In this document: one piece after another, positions 10,641 through 23,285 of the stretch
Layout of the letters: every line of letters starts with the position of its first letter
How positions within the stretch are numbered: the stretch's first letter is position 1
Assembly: GCF_022539665.2 (NCBI RefSeq)
Contig: NC_081337.1
Location: forward strand, 4,874,679 to 4,938,678
Direction: 5' to 3'
Source of the DNA: Daphnia carinata
Lineage: Eukaryota; Arthropoda; Branchiopoda; Diplostraca; Daphniidae
DNA: 64,000 nucleotides
Notes under the pieces: generated by a model
The model's database searches: none
Told to the model about the DNA's origin: nothing
What the model saw: the letters and a program-made list of their open reading frames with translations, nothing else
Translations under genes and position numbers: made by a program

Positions 10641-11016
10641 ACCGAGGCGTACAGGCGGGATTAACTTAATCCCATGCATGTGAATAATAGGCACAAGCGG
10701 TTGAAACCGGCAATGCCCACTAAAACTGACGCTATGAATAATGGTTAAACACCACTAGAGGTGCGGCCCACCCACCCACCCCCTTTTATAAAAAAGGAGG
10801 AAAATAAGGAAAAGGAATGAAGGATCCGGTCAAGAACCGTTGATAAAGCAATGAAAGGATAGAAAAAGAAAGACAAACCACCGATAGAAATGAAGAAAAA
10901 TTTTTTTATACATTTTTGGTCTTTTATACTTTTTTGGTTTTTTTGATTTTTCCCGAATGAAGAATAATAAAAAATCAGTTAAGAAATAAGAAACTCTGAG
11001 CCAGTCGTGCTATCAT
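10640..11016. other. Low-complexity spacer, no gene seen
   Basis: Purine-rich (around 10790-10890) and then T-rich (10895-10960) runs precede the end of the minus-strand ORF. I see no coding or structured element. Confidence 0.5.
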
Positions 11017-11679
11017 TTATATCTTATAAGAGAAGGAACCACCTTTCACACCTCTGGTTCGTACTCGATCGCGAGAGGCCCGGGAACGGGCGCAGGCGGT
11101 TGCCCGCCGGCGTCTGGTCCCGCGCCCCCCCCATACCACTAATTGTAGACGCTGAGCCCTGGCGGCCACACGATGTTCGTGCTCAATACGCTCGGCCGAT
11201 TCCGGAGCCGTCCAGATATCCGCCCGCTGCCACGGGCGGCCCGAACGGGCACTGAAACGAGCAATATCGCGCACACTACGATATATGTCCCGCAGGGACC
11301 ATGGCAAATTATACCGTCGAGCGAGACGATTAATCTCCCCCTGAACACCGTGGGTAGACCGCCTGCGGGCGCAATATATCCGCACATAATAGCGGAGGCG
11401 GAGATATTTGATCTCGTGCCGCGTGATCAGGCGATGGTTATGTACCTGACCAGGTGCCGCCTCACACCTCGGAAGAACTACCTGTCTACAATGACCATCA
11501 CGAGCGAGAGTGTAACCACGACAGCTCATGCGACCATGACCTTCGTCATGATAACAATCATAACCATCATTAGGGTTATCTACAACATCCACCCACAACC
11601 GGGACCCGTAAAGGTCCCGGGTGCAAGTGAATTGATGGCCAGCTACCACCCTACGCTCTGGCTCCTCCTCTGAGCTCAT
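11017..11679 (-). CDS. Hypothetical arginine-rich 220-aa protein
   Basis: The ORF is read from ATG at 11679 (MSSEEEPERR); it is open about 14 codons further upstream without an ATG. The N terminus is acidic, followed by a Cys/His-containing stretch (DGYDCYHDEGHGRMSCRGY), then a long arginine-rich region with helical character (RRYNLPWSLRDIYRSVRD). The last ~50 residues are very basic. The whole frame is GC-rich compared with flanking DNA, which lengthens ORFs by chance, so coding status is uncertain. I do not recognise the family. It is opposite in strand to the retroelement and lies between two satellites. Confidence 0.4.
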   Translation of the reverse strand: MSSEEEPERRVVAGHQFTCTRDLYGSRLWVDVVDNPNDGYDCYHDEGHGRMSCRGYTLARDGHCRQVVLPRCEAAPGQVHNHRLITRHEIKYLRLRYYVRIYCARRRSTHGVQGEINRLARRYNLPWSLRDIYRSVRDIARFSARSGRPWQRADIWTAPESAERIEHEHRVAARAQRLQLVVWGGRGTRRRRATACARSRASRDRVRTRGVKGGSFSYKI

Positions 11680-11721
11680 ATTTAAAATTTGGACCTGTTT
11701 GGAATTAAAATACGGGAGCAA

Positions 11722-12040
11722 TTTTTTGTGCGTCCGCTTCGTTTAACGCCTTCTACACGACTGACAACCTACTCAGGTTTTGAAACTCTTAAGTCGACAA
11801 TTGAACTTTATATGTCCCGATACAGTATTTTACGCTGATTCCGAAAATATATAATTTGAGGCCGTTCGGACCCTCCTAAGGCAAAATGGCAAAAAAGTGA
11901 GCCGTTGCAAAAAAACTTTAACCCCGACGTACAGGCACAACAGATTGCCGCAGAACAAAACACGGGCTATCATCGTGACCACCTTCCACCCCCCTACACG
12001 GGGGTACCAAATCCACAATTTTCCGCCGCCATAAAGGGGC
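11722..12040. other. Unique spacer, no gene seen
   Basis: Mixed-composition DNA between the minus-strand ORF and the next satellite. No convincing ORF, RNA or repeat is visible. Confidence 0.5.
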
Positions 12041-13170
12041 GGGGCCTAAGGTAACAAGCCTAATTGAGCCCGAAACCAATAATACCTTATGTAACTTTTT
12101 ACGCTGAGTCCAACCATGGCCAGCTGGATACCCCTTGACGGGCACAAAATCAAAAAACGACCGCCAATAATGGCCGCACAGCCCCCAGAGGCCATCAATC
12201 AAATACAACTTTTTACGCTGAGTCCAGCCATGGCCAGCTAGATACGCCTTGACGGGCATAAAATCACCATACGGCCGCCAATAATGACCGCACGGCCCCC
12301 AAAGGCCATTAATCTAATACAACTTTTCTACGCTAAATCCAACCATGGCCAGCTTGATACCCCTTGACGGGCATATAATCACCATACGGCCGCCAAGAAT
12401 GGCCGCACAGCCCCCAGAGGCCATTAATCTAATACAACTTTCTACGTTGAGTCCAGCCATGGCCAGCTTGATACCCCTTGACGGGCATAAAAACCACCAT
12501 ACGACCACCAATAATGGCCACTGAGCCTTCCAGAAGCCATTAATCTAATACAACTTTTTACGCTGAATCCAACCATGGCCAGCTTGATACCCCTTGACGG
12601 GCATAAAAACACCACACGGCCGCCAATAACTGCCGCAGCCCCCAGAGGCCATTAATTCAATACAACTCGTCACGCCGAGTCCAACCATGGCCAGCTCGAT
12701 ACCCCTTGACGGGCATAGGAACACCGTATGGCCGCCAATAATGGCCGCACAACCCCCAGAGGCCATGGATCTAATACAACTTTCTACGCTGAGTCCAGTC
12801 ATGGCCAGCTTGATACCCCTCGACGGGCATAAAATCACCATACGGCCGCCAATAATGACCGCACGGCCCCCAGAGGCCATTAATCGAAGACAACCTTGTA
12901 CGCTGAATCCAACCATGGCCAGCTTGATACCCCTTGACGGGCATGTAATCACCATACGGCCGCCAATAATGGCCGCACAGCCCCCAGGGGCTATTTATCT
13001 AATACAACTTTTTACGCTGAGTCCAAATAAATGGCCAGCTCGACACCCCTTGATGGGCATGAAATAACCATATGGCCGCCGATAACGGCCGCACAGCCCC
13101 CAGAGGCCATCTATTCAACATAACCTTATACGCTGAGTCCAGCCATGGCCAGTTTGATACCCCTTAACGG
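12040..13170. repeat. ~115-bp satellite, about ten units
   Basis: catggccagc recurs near 12116, 12228, 12344, 12459, 12574, 12687, 12800, 12915, 13031 (altered) and 13144. Each unit carries ataccccttgacgggcat, a ccgccaataatggccgc palindrome-like core, and cagaggccat. Minus-strand ORFs (for example 12545-12955) reflect the repeat and show repeated SRGIKLAM-type peptides. I do not treat them as genes. Confidence 0.9.
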
Positions 13171-13418
13171 GCGTCCAAATAAAAGTCGCCCTAGTGGCGC
13201 TACCTATCACATATAGGATCTATACACACAACTAGCACACACCTGTTGCCTTCGCTCTTCTTAAGCCGGCTCGGACCTGAACCCACATAGAAGCATTTTT
13301 GTTTTTTAATTTCAATCTCACATTCCCTGTGCATGAAGCCCAACCCGTACTGGGATCTTGTGGTGGAAGGCCAAAAAACTGTCAAGCATTTTTGTTTTTC
13401 AAGTTCAGTGGTTCTCAC
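13171..13418. other. Junction into array B, with a possible truncated ORF
   Basis: Unique DNA with an imperfect direct repeat (aagcatttttgttttt at about 13290 and 13386). Between the copies, ATG at 13333 opens MKPNPYWDLVVEGQKTV. This loosely resembles the start of ASCH/DUF3850-type domains but runs into the 436-bp array after about 25 residues. At most it is a broken gene fragment. Confidence 0.3.
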
Positions 13419-16400
13419 AACTCCCAGACAGGTGTGGTCTATTCTGACATTCCTGTGCGTGGTCGCACCTTACCCTACCAATTCTGATTGCGAAAAAGTA
13501 TACTATTCCTCTGAAAGGGCTCCCGGTTCGACTCCGGAAGGACTACCGGTTCGATTCCGGCACTAACTCAACGGGATATCAAGACGGGATGGAAGGGACA
13601 CGTGGGCTTACGCGGCGTGGCTTTCTCCTAGGCTAATTGGTGGCTGATTGCTTCGCAATCAGTGTCGATCATCAATTAACCTACATAACATAATCTAACC
13701 TTACAAACCTGGCCTAACCTAACCCGTTACCAGCGTTGTAAATGAGATCGCCCCCAAAAATACACAACAGAACACATGAGTCAAGTAAGAGAATAGTATC
13801 ACCTAGTAGCTCAGTGGTTAGAGCGTTGGCCCGGCAAGCCAAAGGTCTGTGGTTCAACTCCCAGACAGGTGTGGTCTATTCTGACATTCCTGTGCGTGGT
13901 CGCACCTTAGCCTACCAATTCTGATTGCGAAAAAGTATACTATTCCTCTGAAAGGGCTCCCGGTTCGACTCCGGAAGGACTACCGGTTCGATTCCGGCAC
14001 TAACTCAACGGGATATCAAGACGGGATGGAAGGGACACGTGGGCTTACGCGGCGTGGCTTTCTCCTAGGCTAATTGGTGGCTGATTGCTTCGCAATCAGT
14101 GTCGATCATCAATTAACCTACATAACATAATCTAACCTTACAAACCTGGCCTAACCTAACCCGTTACCAGCGTTGTAAATGAGATCGCCCCCAAAAATAC
14201 ACAACAGAACACATGAGTCAAGTAAGAGAATAGTATCACCTAGTAGCTCAGTGGTTAGAGCGTTGGCCCGGCAAGCCAAAGGTCTGTGGTTCAACTCCCA
14301 GACAGGTGTGGTCTATTCTGACATTCCTGTGCGTGGTCGCACCTTAGCCTACCAATTCTGATTGCGAAAAGTATACTATTCCTCTGAAAGGGCTCCCGGT
14401 TCGACTCCGGAAGGACTACCGGTTCGATTCCGGCACTAACTCAACGGGATATCAAGACGGGATGGAAGGGACACGTGGGCTTACGCGGCGTGGCTTTCTC
14501 CTAGGCTAATTGGTGGCTGATTGCTTCGCAATCAGTGTCGATCATCAATTAACCTACATAACATAATCTAACCTTACAAACCTGGCCTAACCTAACCCGT
14601 TACCAGCGTTGTAAATGAGATCGCCCCCAAAAATACACAACAGAACACATGAGTCAAGTAAGAGAATAGTATCACCTAGTAGCTCAGTGGTTAGAGCGTT
14701 GGCCCGGCAAGCCAAAGGTCTGTGGTTCAACTCCCAGACAGGTGTGGTCTATTCTGACATTCCTGTGCGTGGTCGCACCTTAGCCTACCAATTCTGATTG
14801 CGAAAAGTATACTATTCCTCTGAAAGGGCTCCCGGTTCGACTCCGGAAGGACTACCGGTTCGATTCCGGCACTAACTCAACGGGATATCAAGACGGGATG
14901 GAAGGGACACGTGGGCTTACGCGGCGTGGCTTTCTCCTAGGCTAATTGGTGGCTGATTGCTTCGCAATCAGTGTCGATCATCAATTAACCTACATAACAT
15001 AATCTAACCTTACAAACCTGGCCTAACCTAACCCGTTACCAGCGTTGTAAATGAGATCGCCCCCAAAAATACACAACAGAACACATGAGTCAAGTAAGAG
15101 AATAGTATCACCTAGTAGCTCAGTGGTTAGAGCGTTGGCCCGGCAAGCCAAAGGTCTGTGGTTCAACTCCCAGACAGGTGTGGTCTATTCTGACATTCCT
15201 GTGCGTGGTCGCACCTTAGCCTACCAATTCTGATTGCGAAAAGTATACTATTCCTCTGAAAGGGCTCCCGGTTCGACTCCGGAAGGACTACCGGTTCGAT
15301 TCCGGCACTAACTCAACGGGATATCAAGACGGGATGGAAGGGACACGTGGGCTTACGCGGCGTGGCTTTCTCCTAGGCTAATTGGTGGCTGATTGCTTCG
15401 CAATCAGTGTCGATCATCAATTAACCTACATAACATAATCTAACCTTACAAACCTGGCCTAACCTAACCCGTTACCAGCGTTGTAAATGAGATCGCCCCC
15501 AAAAATACACAACAGAACACATGAGTCAAGTAAGAGAATAGTATCACCTAGTAGCTCAGTGGTTAGAGCGTTGGCCCGGCAAGCCAAAGGTCTGTGGTTC
15601 AACTCCCAGACAGGTGTGGTCTATTCTGACATTCCTGTGCGTGGTCGCACCTTAGCCTACCAATTCTGATTGCGAAAAGTATACTATTCCTCTGAAAGGG
15701 CTCCCGGTTCGACTCCGGAAGGACTACCGGTTCGATTCCGGCACTAACTCAACGGGATATCAAGACGGGATGGAAGGGACACGTGGGCTTACGCGGCGTG
15801 GCTTTCTCCTAGGCTAATTGGTGGCTGATTGCTTCGCAATCAGTGTCGATCATCAATTAACCTACATAACATAATCTAACCTTACAAACCTGGCCTAACC
15901 TAACCCGTTACCAGCGTTGTAAATGAGATCGCCCCCAAAAATACACAACAGAACACATGAGTCAAGTAAGAGAATAGTATCACCTAGTAGCTCAGTGGTT
16001 AGAGCGTTGGCCCGGCAAGCCAAAGGTCTGTGGTTCAACTCCCAGACAGGTGTGGTCTATTCTGACATTCCTGTGCGTGGTCGCACCTTAGCCTACCAAT
16101 TCTGATTGCGAAAAGTATACTATTCCTCTGAAAGGGCTCCCGGTTCGACTCCGGAAGGACTACCGGTTCGATTCCGGCACTAACTAAACGGGATATCAAG
16201 ACGGGATGGAAGGGACACGTGGGCTTACGCGGCGTGGCTTTCTCCTAGGCTAATTGGTGGCTGATTGCTTCGCAATCAGTGTCGATCATCAATTAACCTA
16301 CATAACATAATCTAACCTTACAAACCTGGCCTAACCTAACCCGTTACCAGCGTTGTAAATGAGATCGCCCCCAAAAATACACAACAGAACACATGAGTCA

Positions 16401-19400
16401 AGTAAGAGAATAGTATCACCTAGTAGCTCAGTGGTTAGAGCGTTGGCCCGGCAAGCCAAAGGTCTGTGGTTCAACTCCCAGACAGGTGTGGTCTATTCTG
16501 ACATTCCTGTGCGTGGTCGCACCTTAGCCTACCAATTCTGATTGCGAAAAGTATACTATTCCTCTGAAAGGGCTCCCGGTTCGACTCCGGAAGGACTACC
16601 GGTTCGATTCCGGCACTAACTCAACGGGATATCAAGACGGGATGGAAGGGACACGTGGGCTTACGCGGCGTGGCTTTCTCCTAGGCTAATTGGTGGCTGA
16701 TTGCTTCGCAATCAGTGTCGATCATCAATTAACCTACATAACATAATCTAACCTTACAAACCTGGCCTAACCTAACCCGTTACCAGCGTTGTAAATGAGA
16801 TCGCCCCCAAAAATACACAACAGAACACATGAGTCAAGTAAGAGAATAGTATCACCTAGTAGCTCAGTGGTTAGAGCGTTGGCCCGGCAAGCCAAAGGTC
16901 TGTGGTTCAACTCCCAGACAGGTGTGGTCTATTCTGACATTCCTGTGCGTGGTCGCACCTTAGCCTACCAATTCTGATTGCGAAAAGTATACTATTCCTC
17001 TGAAAGGGCTCCCGGTTCGACTCCGGAAGGACTACCGGTTCGATTCCGGCACTAACTCAACGGGATATCAAGACGGGATGGAAGGGACACGTGGGCTTAC
17101 GCGGCGTGGCTTTCTCCTAGGCTAATTGGTGGCTGATTGCTTCGCAATCAGTGTCGATCATCAATTAACCTACATAACATAATCTAACCTTACAAACCTG
17201 GCCTAACCTAACCCGTTACCAGCGTTGTAAATGAGATCGCCCCCAAAAATACACAACAGAACACATGAGTCAAGTAAGAGAATAGTATCACCTAGTAGCT
17301 CAGTGGTTAGAGCGTTGGCCCGGCAAGCCAAAGGTCTGTGGTTCAACTCCCAGACAGGTGTGGTCTATTCTGACATTCCTGTGCGTGGTCGCACCTTAGC
17401 CTACCAATTCTGATTGCGAAAAGTATACTATTCCTCTGAAAGGGCTCCCGGTTCGACTCCGGAAGGACTACCGGTTCGATTCCGGCACTAACTCAACGGG
17501 ATATCAAGACGGGATGGAAGGGACACGTGGGCTTACGCGGCGTGGCTTTCTCCTAGGCTAATTGGTGGCTGATTGCTTCGCAATCAGTGTCGATCATCAA
17601 TTAACCTACATAACATAATCTAACCTTACAAACCTGGCCTAACCTAACCCGTTACCAGCGTTGTAAATGAGATCGCCCCCAAAAATACACAACAGAACAC
17701 ATGAGTCAAGTAAGAGAATAGTATCACCTAGTAGCTCAGTGGTTAGAGCGTTGGCCCGGCAAGCCAAAGGTCTGTGGTTCAACTCCCAGACAGGTGTGGT
17801 CTATTCTGACATTCCTGTGCGTGGTCGCACCTTAGCCTACCAATTCTGATTGCGAAAAGTATACTATTCCTCTGAAAGGGCTCCCGGTTCGACTCCGGAA
17901 GGACTACCGGTTCGATTCCGGCACTAACTCAACGGGATATCAAGACGGGATGGAAGGGACACGTGGGCTTACGCGGCGTGGCTTTCTCCTAGGCTAATTG
18001 GTGGCTGATTGCTTCGCAATCAGTGTCGATCATCAATTAACCTACATAACATAATCTAACCTTACAAACCTGGCCTAACCTAACCCGTTACCAGCGTTGT
18101 AAATGAGATCGCCCCCAAAAATACACAACAGAACACATGAGTCAAGTAAGAGAATAGTATCACCTAGTAGCTCAGTGGTTAGAGCGTTGGCCCGGCAAGC
18201 CAAAGGTCTGTGGTTCAACTCCCAGACAGGTGTGGTCTATTCTGACATTCCTGTGCGTGGTCGCACCTTAGCCTACCAATTCTGATTGCGAAAAGTATAC
18301 TATTCCTCTGAAAGGGCTCCCGGTTCGACTCCGGAAGGACTACCGGTTCGATTCCGGCACTAACTCAACGGGATATCAAGACGGGATGGAAGGGACACGT
18401 GGGCTTACGCGGCGTGGCTTTCTCCTAGGCTAATTGGTGGCTGATTGCTTCGCAATCAGTGTCGATCATCAATTAACCTACATAACATAATCTAACCTTA
18501 CAAACCTGGCCTAACCTAACCCGTTACCAGCGTTGTAAATGAGATCGCCCCCAAAAATACACAACAGAACACATGAGTCAAGTAAGAGAATAGTATCACC
18601 TAGTAGCTCAGTGGTTAGAGCGTTGGCCCGGCAAGCCAAAGGTCTGTGGTTCAACTCCCAGACAGGTGTGGTCTATTCTGACATTCCTGTGCGTGGTCGC
18701 ACCTTAGCCTACCAATTCTGATTGCGAAAAGTATACTATTCCTCTGAAAGGGCTCCCGGTTCGACTCCGGAAGGACTACCGGTTCGATTCCGGCACTAAC
18801 TCAACGGGATATCAAGACGGGATGGAAGGGACACGTGGGCTTACGCGGCGTGGCTTTCTCCTAGGCTAATTGGTGGCTGATTGCTTCGCAATCAGTGTCG
18901 ATCATCAATTAACCTACATAACATAATCTAACCTTACAAACCTGGCCTAACCTAACCCGTTACCAGCGTTGTAAATGAGATCGCCCCCAAAAATACACAA
19001 CAGAACACATGAGTCAAGTAAGAGAATAGTATCACCTAGTAGCTCAGTGGTTAGAGCGTTGGCCCGGCAAGCCAAAGGTCTGTGGTTCAACTCCCAGACA
19101 GGTGTGGTCTATTCTGACATTCCTGTGCGTGGTCGCACCTTAGCCTACCAATTCTGATTGCGAAAAGTATACTATTCCTCTGAAAGGGCTCCCGGTTCGA
19201 CTCCGGAAGGACTACCGGTTCGATTCCGGCACTAACTCAACGGGATATCAAGACGGGATGGAAGGGACACGTGGGCTTACGCGGCGTGGCTTTCTCCTAG
19301 GCTAATTGGTGGCTGATTGCTTCGCAATCAGTGTCGATCATCAATTAACCTACATAACATAATCTAACCTTACAAACCTGGCCTAACCTAACCCGTTACC

Positions 19401-22400
19401 AGCGTTGTAAATGAGATCGCCCCCAAAAATACACAACAGAACACATGAGTCAAGTAAGAGAATAGTATCACCTAGTAGCTCAGTGGTTAGAGCGTTGGCC
19501 CGGCAAGCCAAAGGTCTGTGGTTCAACTCCCAGACAGGTGTGGTCTATTCTGACATTCCTGTGCGTGGTCGCACCTTAGCCTACCAATTCTGATTGCGAA
19601 AAGTATACTATTCCTCTGAAAGGGCTCCCGGTTCGACTCCGGAAGGACTACCGGTTCGATTCCGGCACTAACTCAACGGGATATCAAGACGGGATGGAAG
19701 GGACACGTGGGCTTACGCGGCGTGGCTTTCTCCTAGGCTAATTGGTGGCTGATTGCTTCGCAATCAGTGTCGATCATCAATTAACCTACATAACATAATC
19801 TAACCTTACAAACCTGGCCTAACCTAACCCGTTACCAGCGTTGTAAATGAGATCGCCCCCAAAAATACACAACAGAACACATGAGTCAAGTAAGAGAATA
19901 GTATCACCTAGTAGCTCAGTGGTTAGAGCGTTGGCCCGGCAAGCCAAAGGTCTGTGGTTCAACTCCCAGACAGGTGTGGTCTATTCTGACATTCCTGTGC
20001 GTGGTCGCACCTTAGCCTACCAATTCTGATTGCGAAAAGTATACTATTCCTCTGAAAGGGCTCCCGGTTCGACTCCGGAAGGACTACCGGTTCGATTCCG
20101 GCACTAACTCAACGGGATATCAAGACGGGATGGAAGGGTACACGTGGGCTTACGCGGCGTGGCTTTCTCCTAGGCTAATTGGTGGCTGATTGCTTCGCAA
20201 TCAGTGTCGATCATCAATTAACCTACATAACATAATCTAACCTTACAAACCTGGCCTAACCTAACCCGTTACCAGCGTTGTAAATGAGATCGCCCCCAAA
20301 AATACACAACAGAACACATGAGTCAAGTAAGAGAATAGTATCACCTAGTAGCTCAGTGGTTAGAGCGTTGGCCCGGCAAGCCAAAGGTCTGTGGTTCAAC
20401 TCCCAGACAGGTGTGGTCTATTCTGACATTCCTGTGCGTGGTCGCACCTTAGCCTACCAATTCTGATTGCGAAAAGTATACTATTCCTCTGAAAGGGCTC
20501 CCGGTTCGACTCCGGAAGGACTACCGGTTCGATTCCGGCACTAACTCAACGGGATATCAAGACGGGATGGAAGGGACACGTGGGCTTACGCGGCGTGGCT
20601 TTCTCCTAGGCTAATTGGTGGCTGATTGCTTCGCAATCAGTGTCGATCATCAATTAACCTACATAACATAATCTAACCTTACAAACCTGGCCTAACCTAA
20701 CCCGTTACCAGCGTTGTAAATGAGATCGCCCCCAAAAATACACAACAGAACACATGAGTCAAGTAAGAGAATAGTATCACCTAGTAGCTCAGTGGTTAGA
20801 GCGTTGGCCCGGCAAGCCAAAGGTCTGTGGTTCAACTCCCAGACAGGTGTGGTCTATTCTGACATTCCTGTGCGTGGTCGCACCTTAGCCTACCAATTCT
20901 GATTGCGAAAAGTATACTATTCCTCTGAAAGGGCTCCCGGTTCGACTCCGGAAGGACTACCGGTTCGATTCCGGCACTAACTCAACGGGATATCAAGACG
21001 GGATGGAAGGGACACGTGGGCTTACGCGGCGTGGCTTTCTCCTAGGCTAATTGGTGGCTGATTGCTTCGCAATCAGTGTCGATCATCAATTAACCTACAT
21101 AACATAATCTAACCTTACAAACCTGGCCTAACCTAACCCGTTACCAGCGTTGTAAATGAGATCGCCCCCAAAAATACACAACAGAACACATGAGTCAAGT
21201 AAGAGAATAGTATCACCTAGTAGCTCAGTGGTTAGAGCGTTGGCCCGGCAAGCCAAAGGTCTGTGGTTCAACTCCCAGACAGGTGTGGTCTATTCTGACA
21301 TTCCTGTGCGTGGTCGCACCTTAGCCTACCAATTCTGATTGCGAAAAGTATACTATTCCTCTGAAAGGGCTCCCGGTTCGACTCCGGAAGGACTACCGGT
21401 TCGATTCCGGCACTAACTCAACGGGATATCAAGACGGGATGGAAGGGACACGTGGGCTTACGCGGCGTGGCTTTCTCCTAGGCTAATTGGTGGCTGATTG
21501 CTTCGCAATCAGTGTCGATCATCAATTAACCTACATAACATAATCTAACCTTACAAACCTGGCCTAACCTAACCCGTTACCAGCGTTGTAAATGAGATCG
21601 CCCCCAAAAATACACAACAGAACACATGAGTCAAGTAAGAGAATAGTATCACCTAGTAGCTCAGTGGTTAGAGCGTTGGCCCGGCAAGCCAAAGGTCTGT
21701 GGTTCAACTCCCAGACAGGTGTGGTCTATTCTGACATTCCTGTGCGTGGTCGCACCTTAGCCTACCAATTCTGATTGCGAAAAGTATACTATTCCTCTGA
21801 AAGGGCTCCCGGTTCGACTCCGGAAGGACTACCGGTTCGATTCCGGCACTAACTCAACGGGATATCAAGACGGGATGGAAGGGACACGTGGGCTTACGCG
21901 GCGTGGCTTTCTCCTAGGCTAATTGGTGGCTGATTGCTTCGCAATCAGTGTCGATCATCAATTAACCTACATAACATAATCTAACCTTACAAACCTGGCC
22001 TAACCTAACCCGTTACCAGCGTTGTAAATGAGATCGCCCCCAAAAATACACAACAGAACACATGAGTCAAGTAAGAGAATAGTATCACCTAGTAGCTCAG
22101 TGGTTAGAGCGTTGGCCCGGCAAGCCAAAGGTCTGTGGTTCAACTCCCAGACAGGTGTGGTCTATTCTGACATTCCTGTGCGTGGTCGCACCTTAGCCTA
22201 CCAATTCTGATTGCGAAAAGTATACTATTCCTCTGAAAGGGCTCCCGGTTCGACTCCGGAAGGACTACCGGTTCGATTCCGGCACTAACTCAACGGGATA
22301 TCAAGACGGGATGGAAGGGACACGTGGGCTTACGCGGCGTGGCTTTCTCCTAGGCTAATTGGTGGCTGATTGCTTCGCAATCAGTGTCGATCATCAATTA

Positions 22401-23285
22401 ACCTACATAACATAATCTAACCTTACAAACCTGGCCTAACCTAACCCGTTACCAGCGTTGTAAATGAGATCGCCCCCAAAAATACACAACAGAACACATG
22501 AGTCAAGTAAGAGAATAGTATCACCTAGTAGCTCAGTGGTTAGAGCGTTGGCCCGGCAAGCCAAAGGTCTGTGGTTCAACTCCCAGACAGGTGTGGTCTA
22601 TTCTGACATTCCTGTGCGTGGTCGCACCTTAGCCTACCAATTCTGATTGCGAAAAGTATACTATTCCTCTGAAAGGGCTCCCGGTTCGACTCCGGAAGGA
22701 CTACCGGTTCGATTCCGGCACTAACTCAACGGGATATCAAGACGGGATGGAAGGGACACGTGGGCTTACGCGGCGTGGCTTTCTCCTAGGCTAATTGGTG
22801 GCTGATTGCTTCGCAATCAGTGTCGATCATCAATTAACCTACATAACATAATCTAACCTTACAAACCTGGCCTAACCTAACCCGTTACCAGCGTTGTAAA
22901 TGAGATCGCCCCCAAAAATACACAACAGAACACATGAGTCAAGTAAGAGAATAGTATCACCTAGTAGCTCAGTGGTTAGAGCGTTGGCCCGGCAAGCCAA
23001 AGGTCTGTGGTTCAACTCCCAGACAGGTGTGGTCTATTCTGACATTCCTGTGCGTGGTCGCACCTTAGCCTACCAATTCTGATTGCGAAAAAGTATACTA
23101 TTCCTCTGAAAGGGCTCCCGGTTCGACTCCGGAAGGACTACCGGTTCGATTCCGGCACTAACTCAACGGGATATCAAGACGGGGAAGGGACACGTGGGCT
23201 TACGCGGCGTGGCTTTCTCCTAGGCTAATTGGTGGCTGATTGCTTCGCAATCAGTGTCGATCATCAATTAACCTACATAACATAA
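13419..23285 (+). repeat. 436-bp tandem array B (tRNA-like monomer)
   Basis: About 22.6 head-to-tail copies of the same monomer as array A. The first is truncated on its left, starting inside the tRNA-like T arm at caactcccagacagg. Units are almost identical. Private changes are few: a 5-A instead of 4-A run in the edge units near 13494, 13929 and 23086; one substitution near 16186; one inserted T near 20139; and a 4-bp deletion near 23181 in the last unit. Variants concentrated at the edges are typical of arrays homogenised by unequal exchange. The array ends at acataa (23280-23285), the same motif as array A, and the retroelement's ORF1 frame opens at the next base. Confidence 0.97.

Noticed and set aside
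12545-12955. 136-codon minus-strand ORF in the ~115-bp satellite
   Set aside because: The repeated peptide reflects the repeat; units of variable length shift frame elsewhere in the array.
1-23285. CRISPR-like repeat arrangement
   Set aside because: Repeats are 436 bp with no unique spacers, in a eukaryotic telomeric context.
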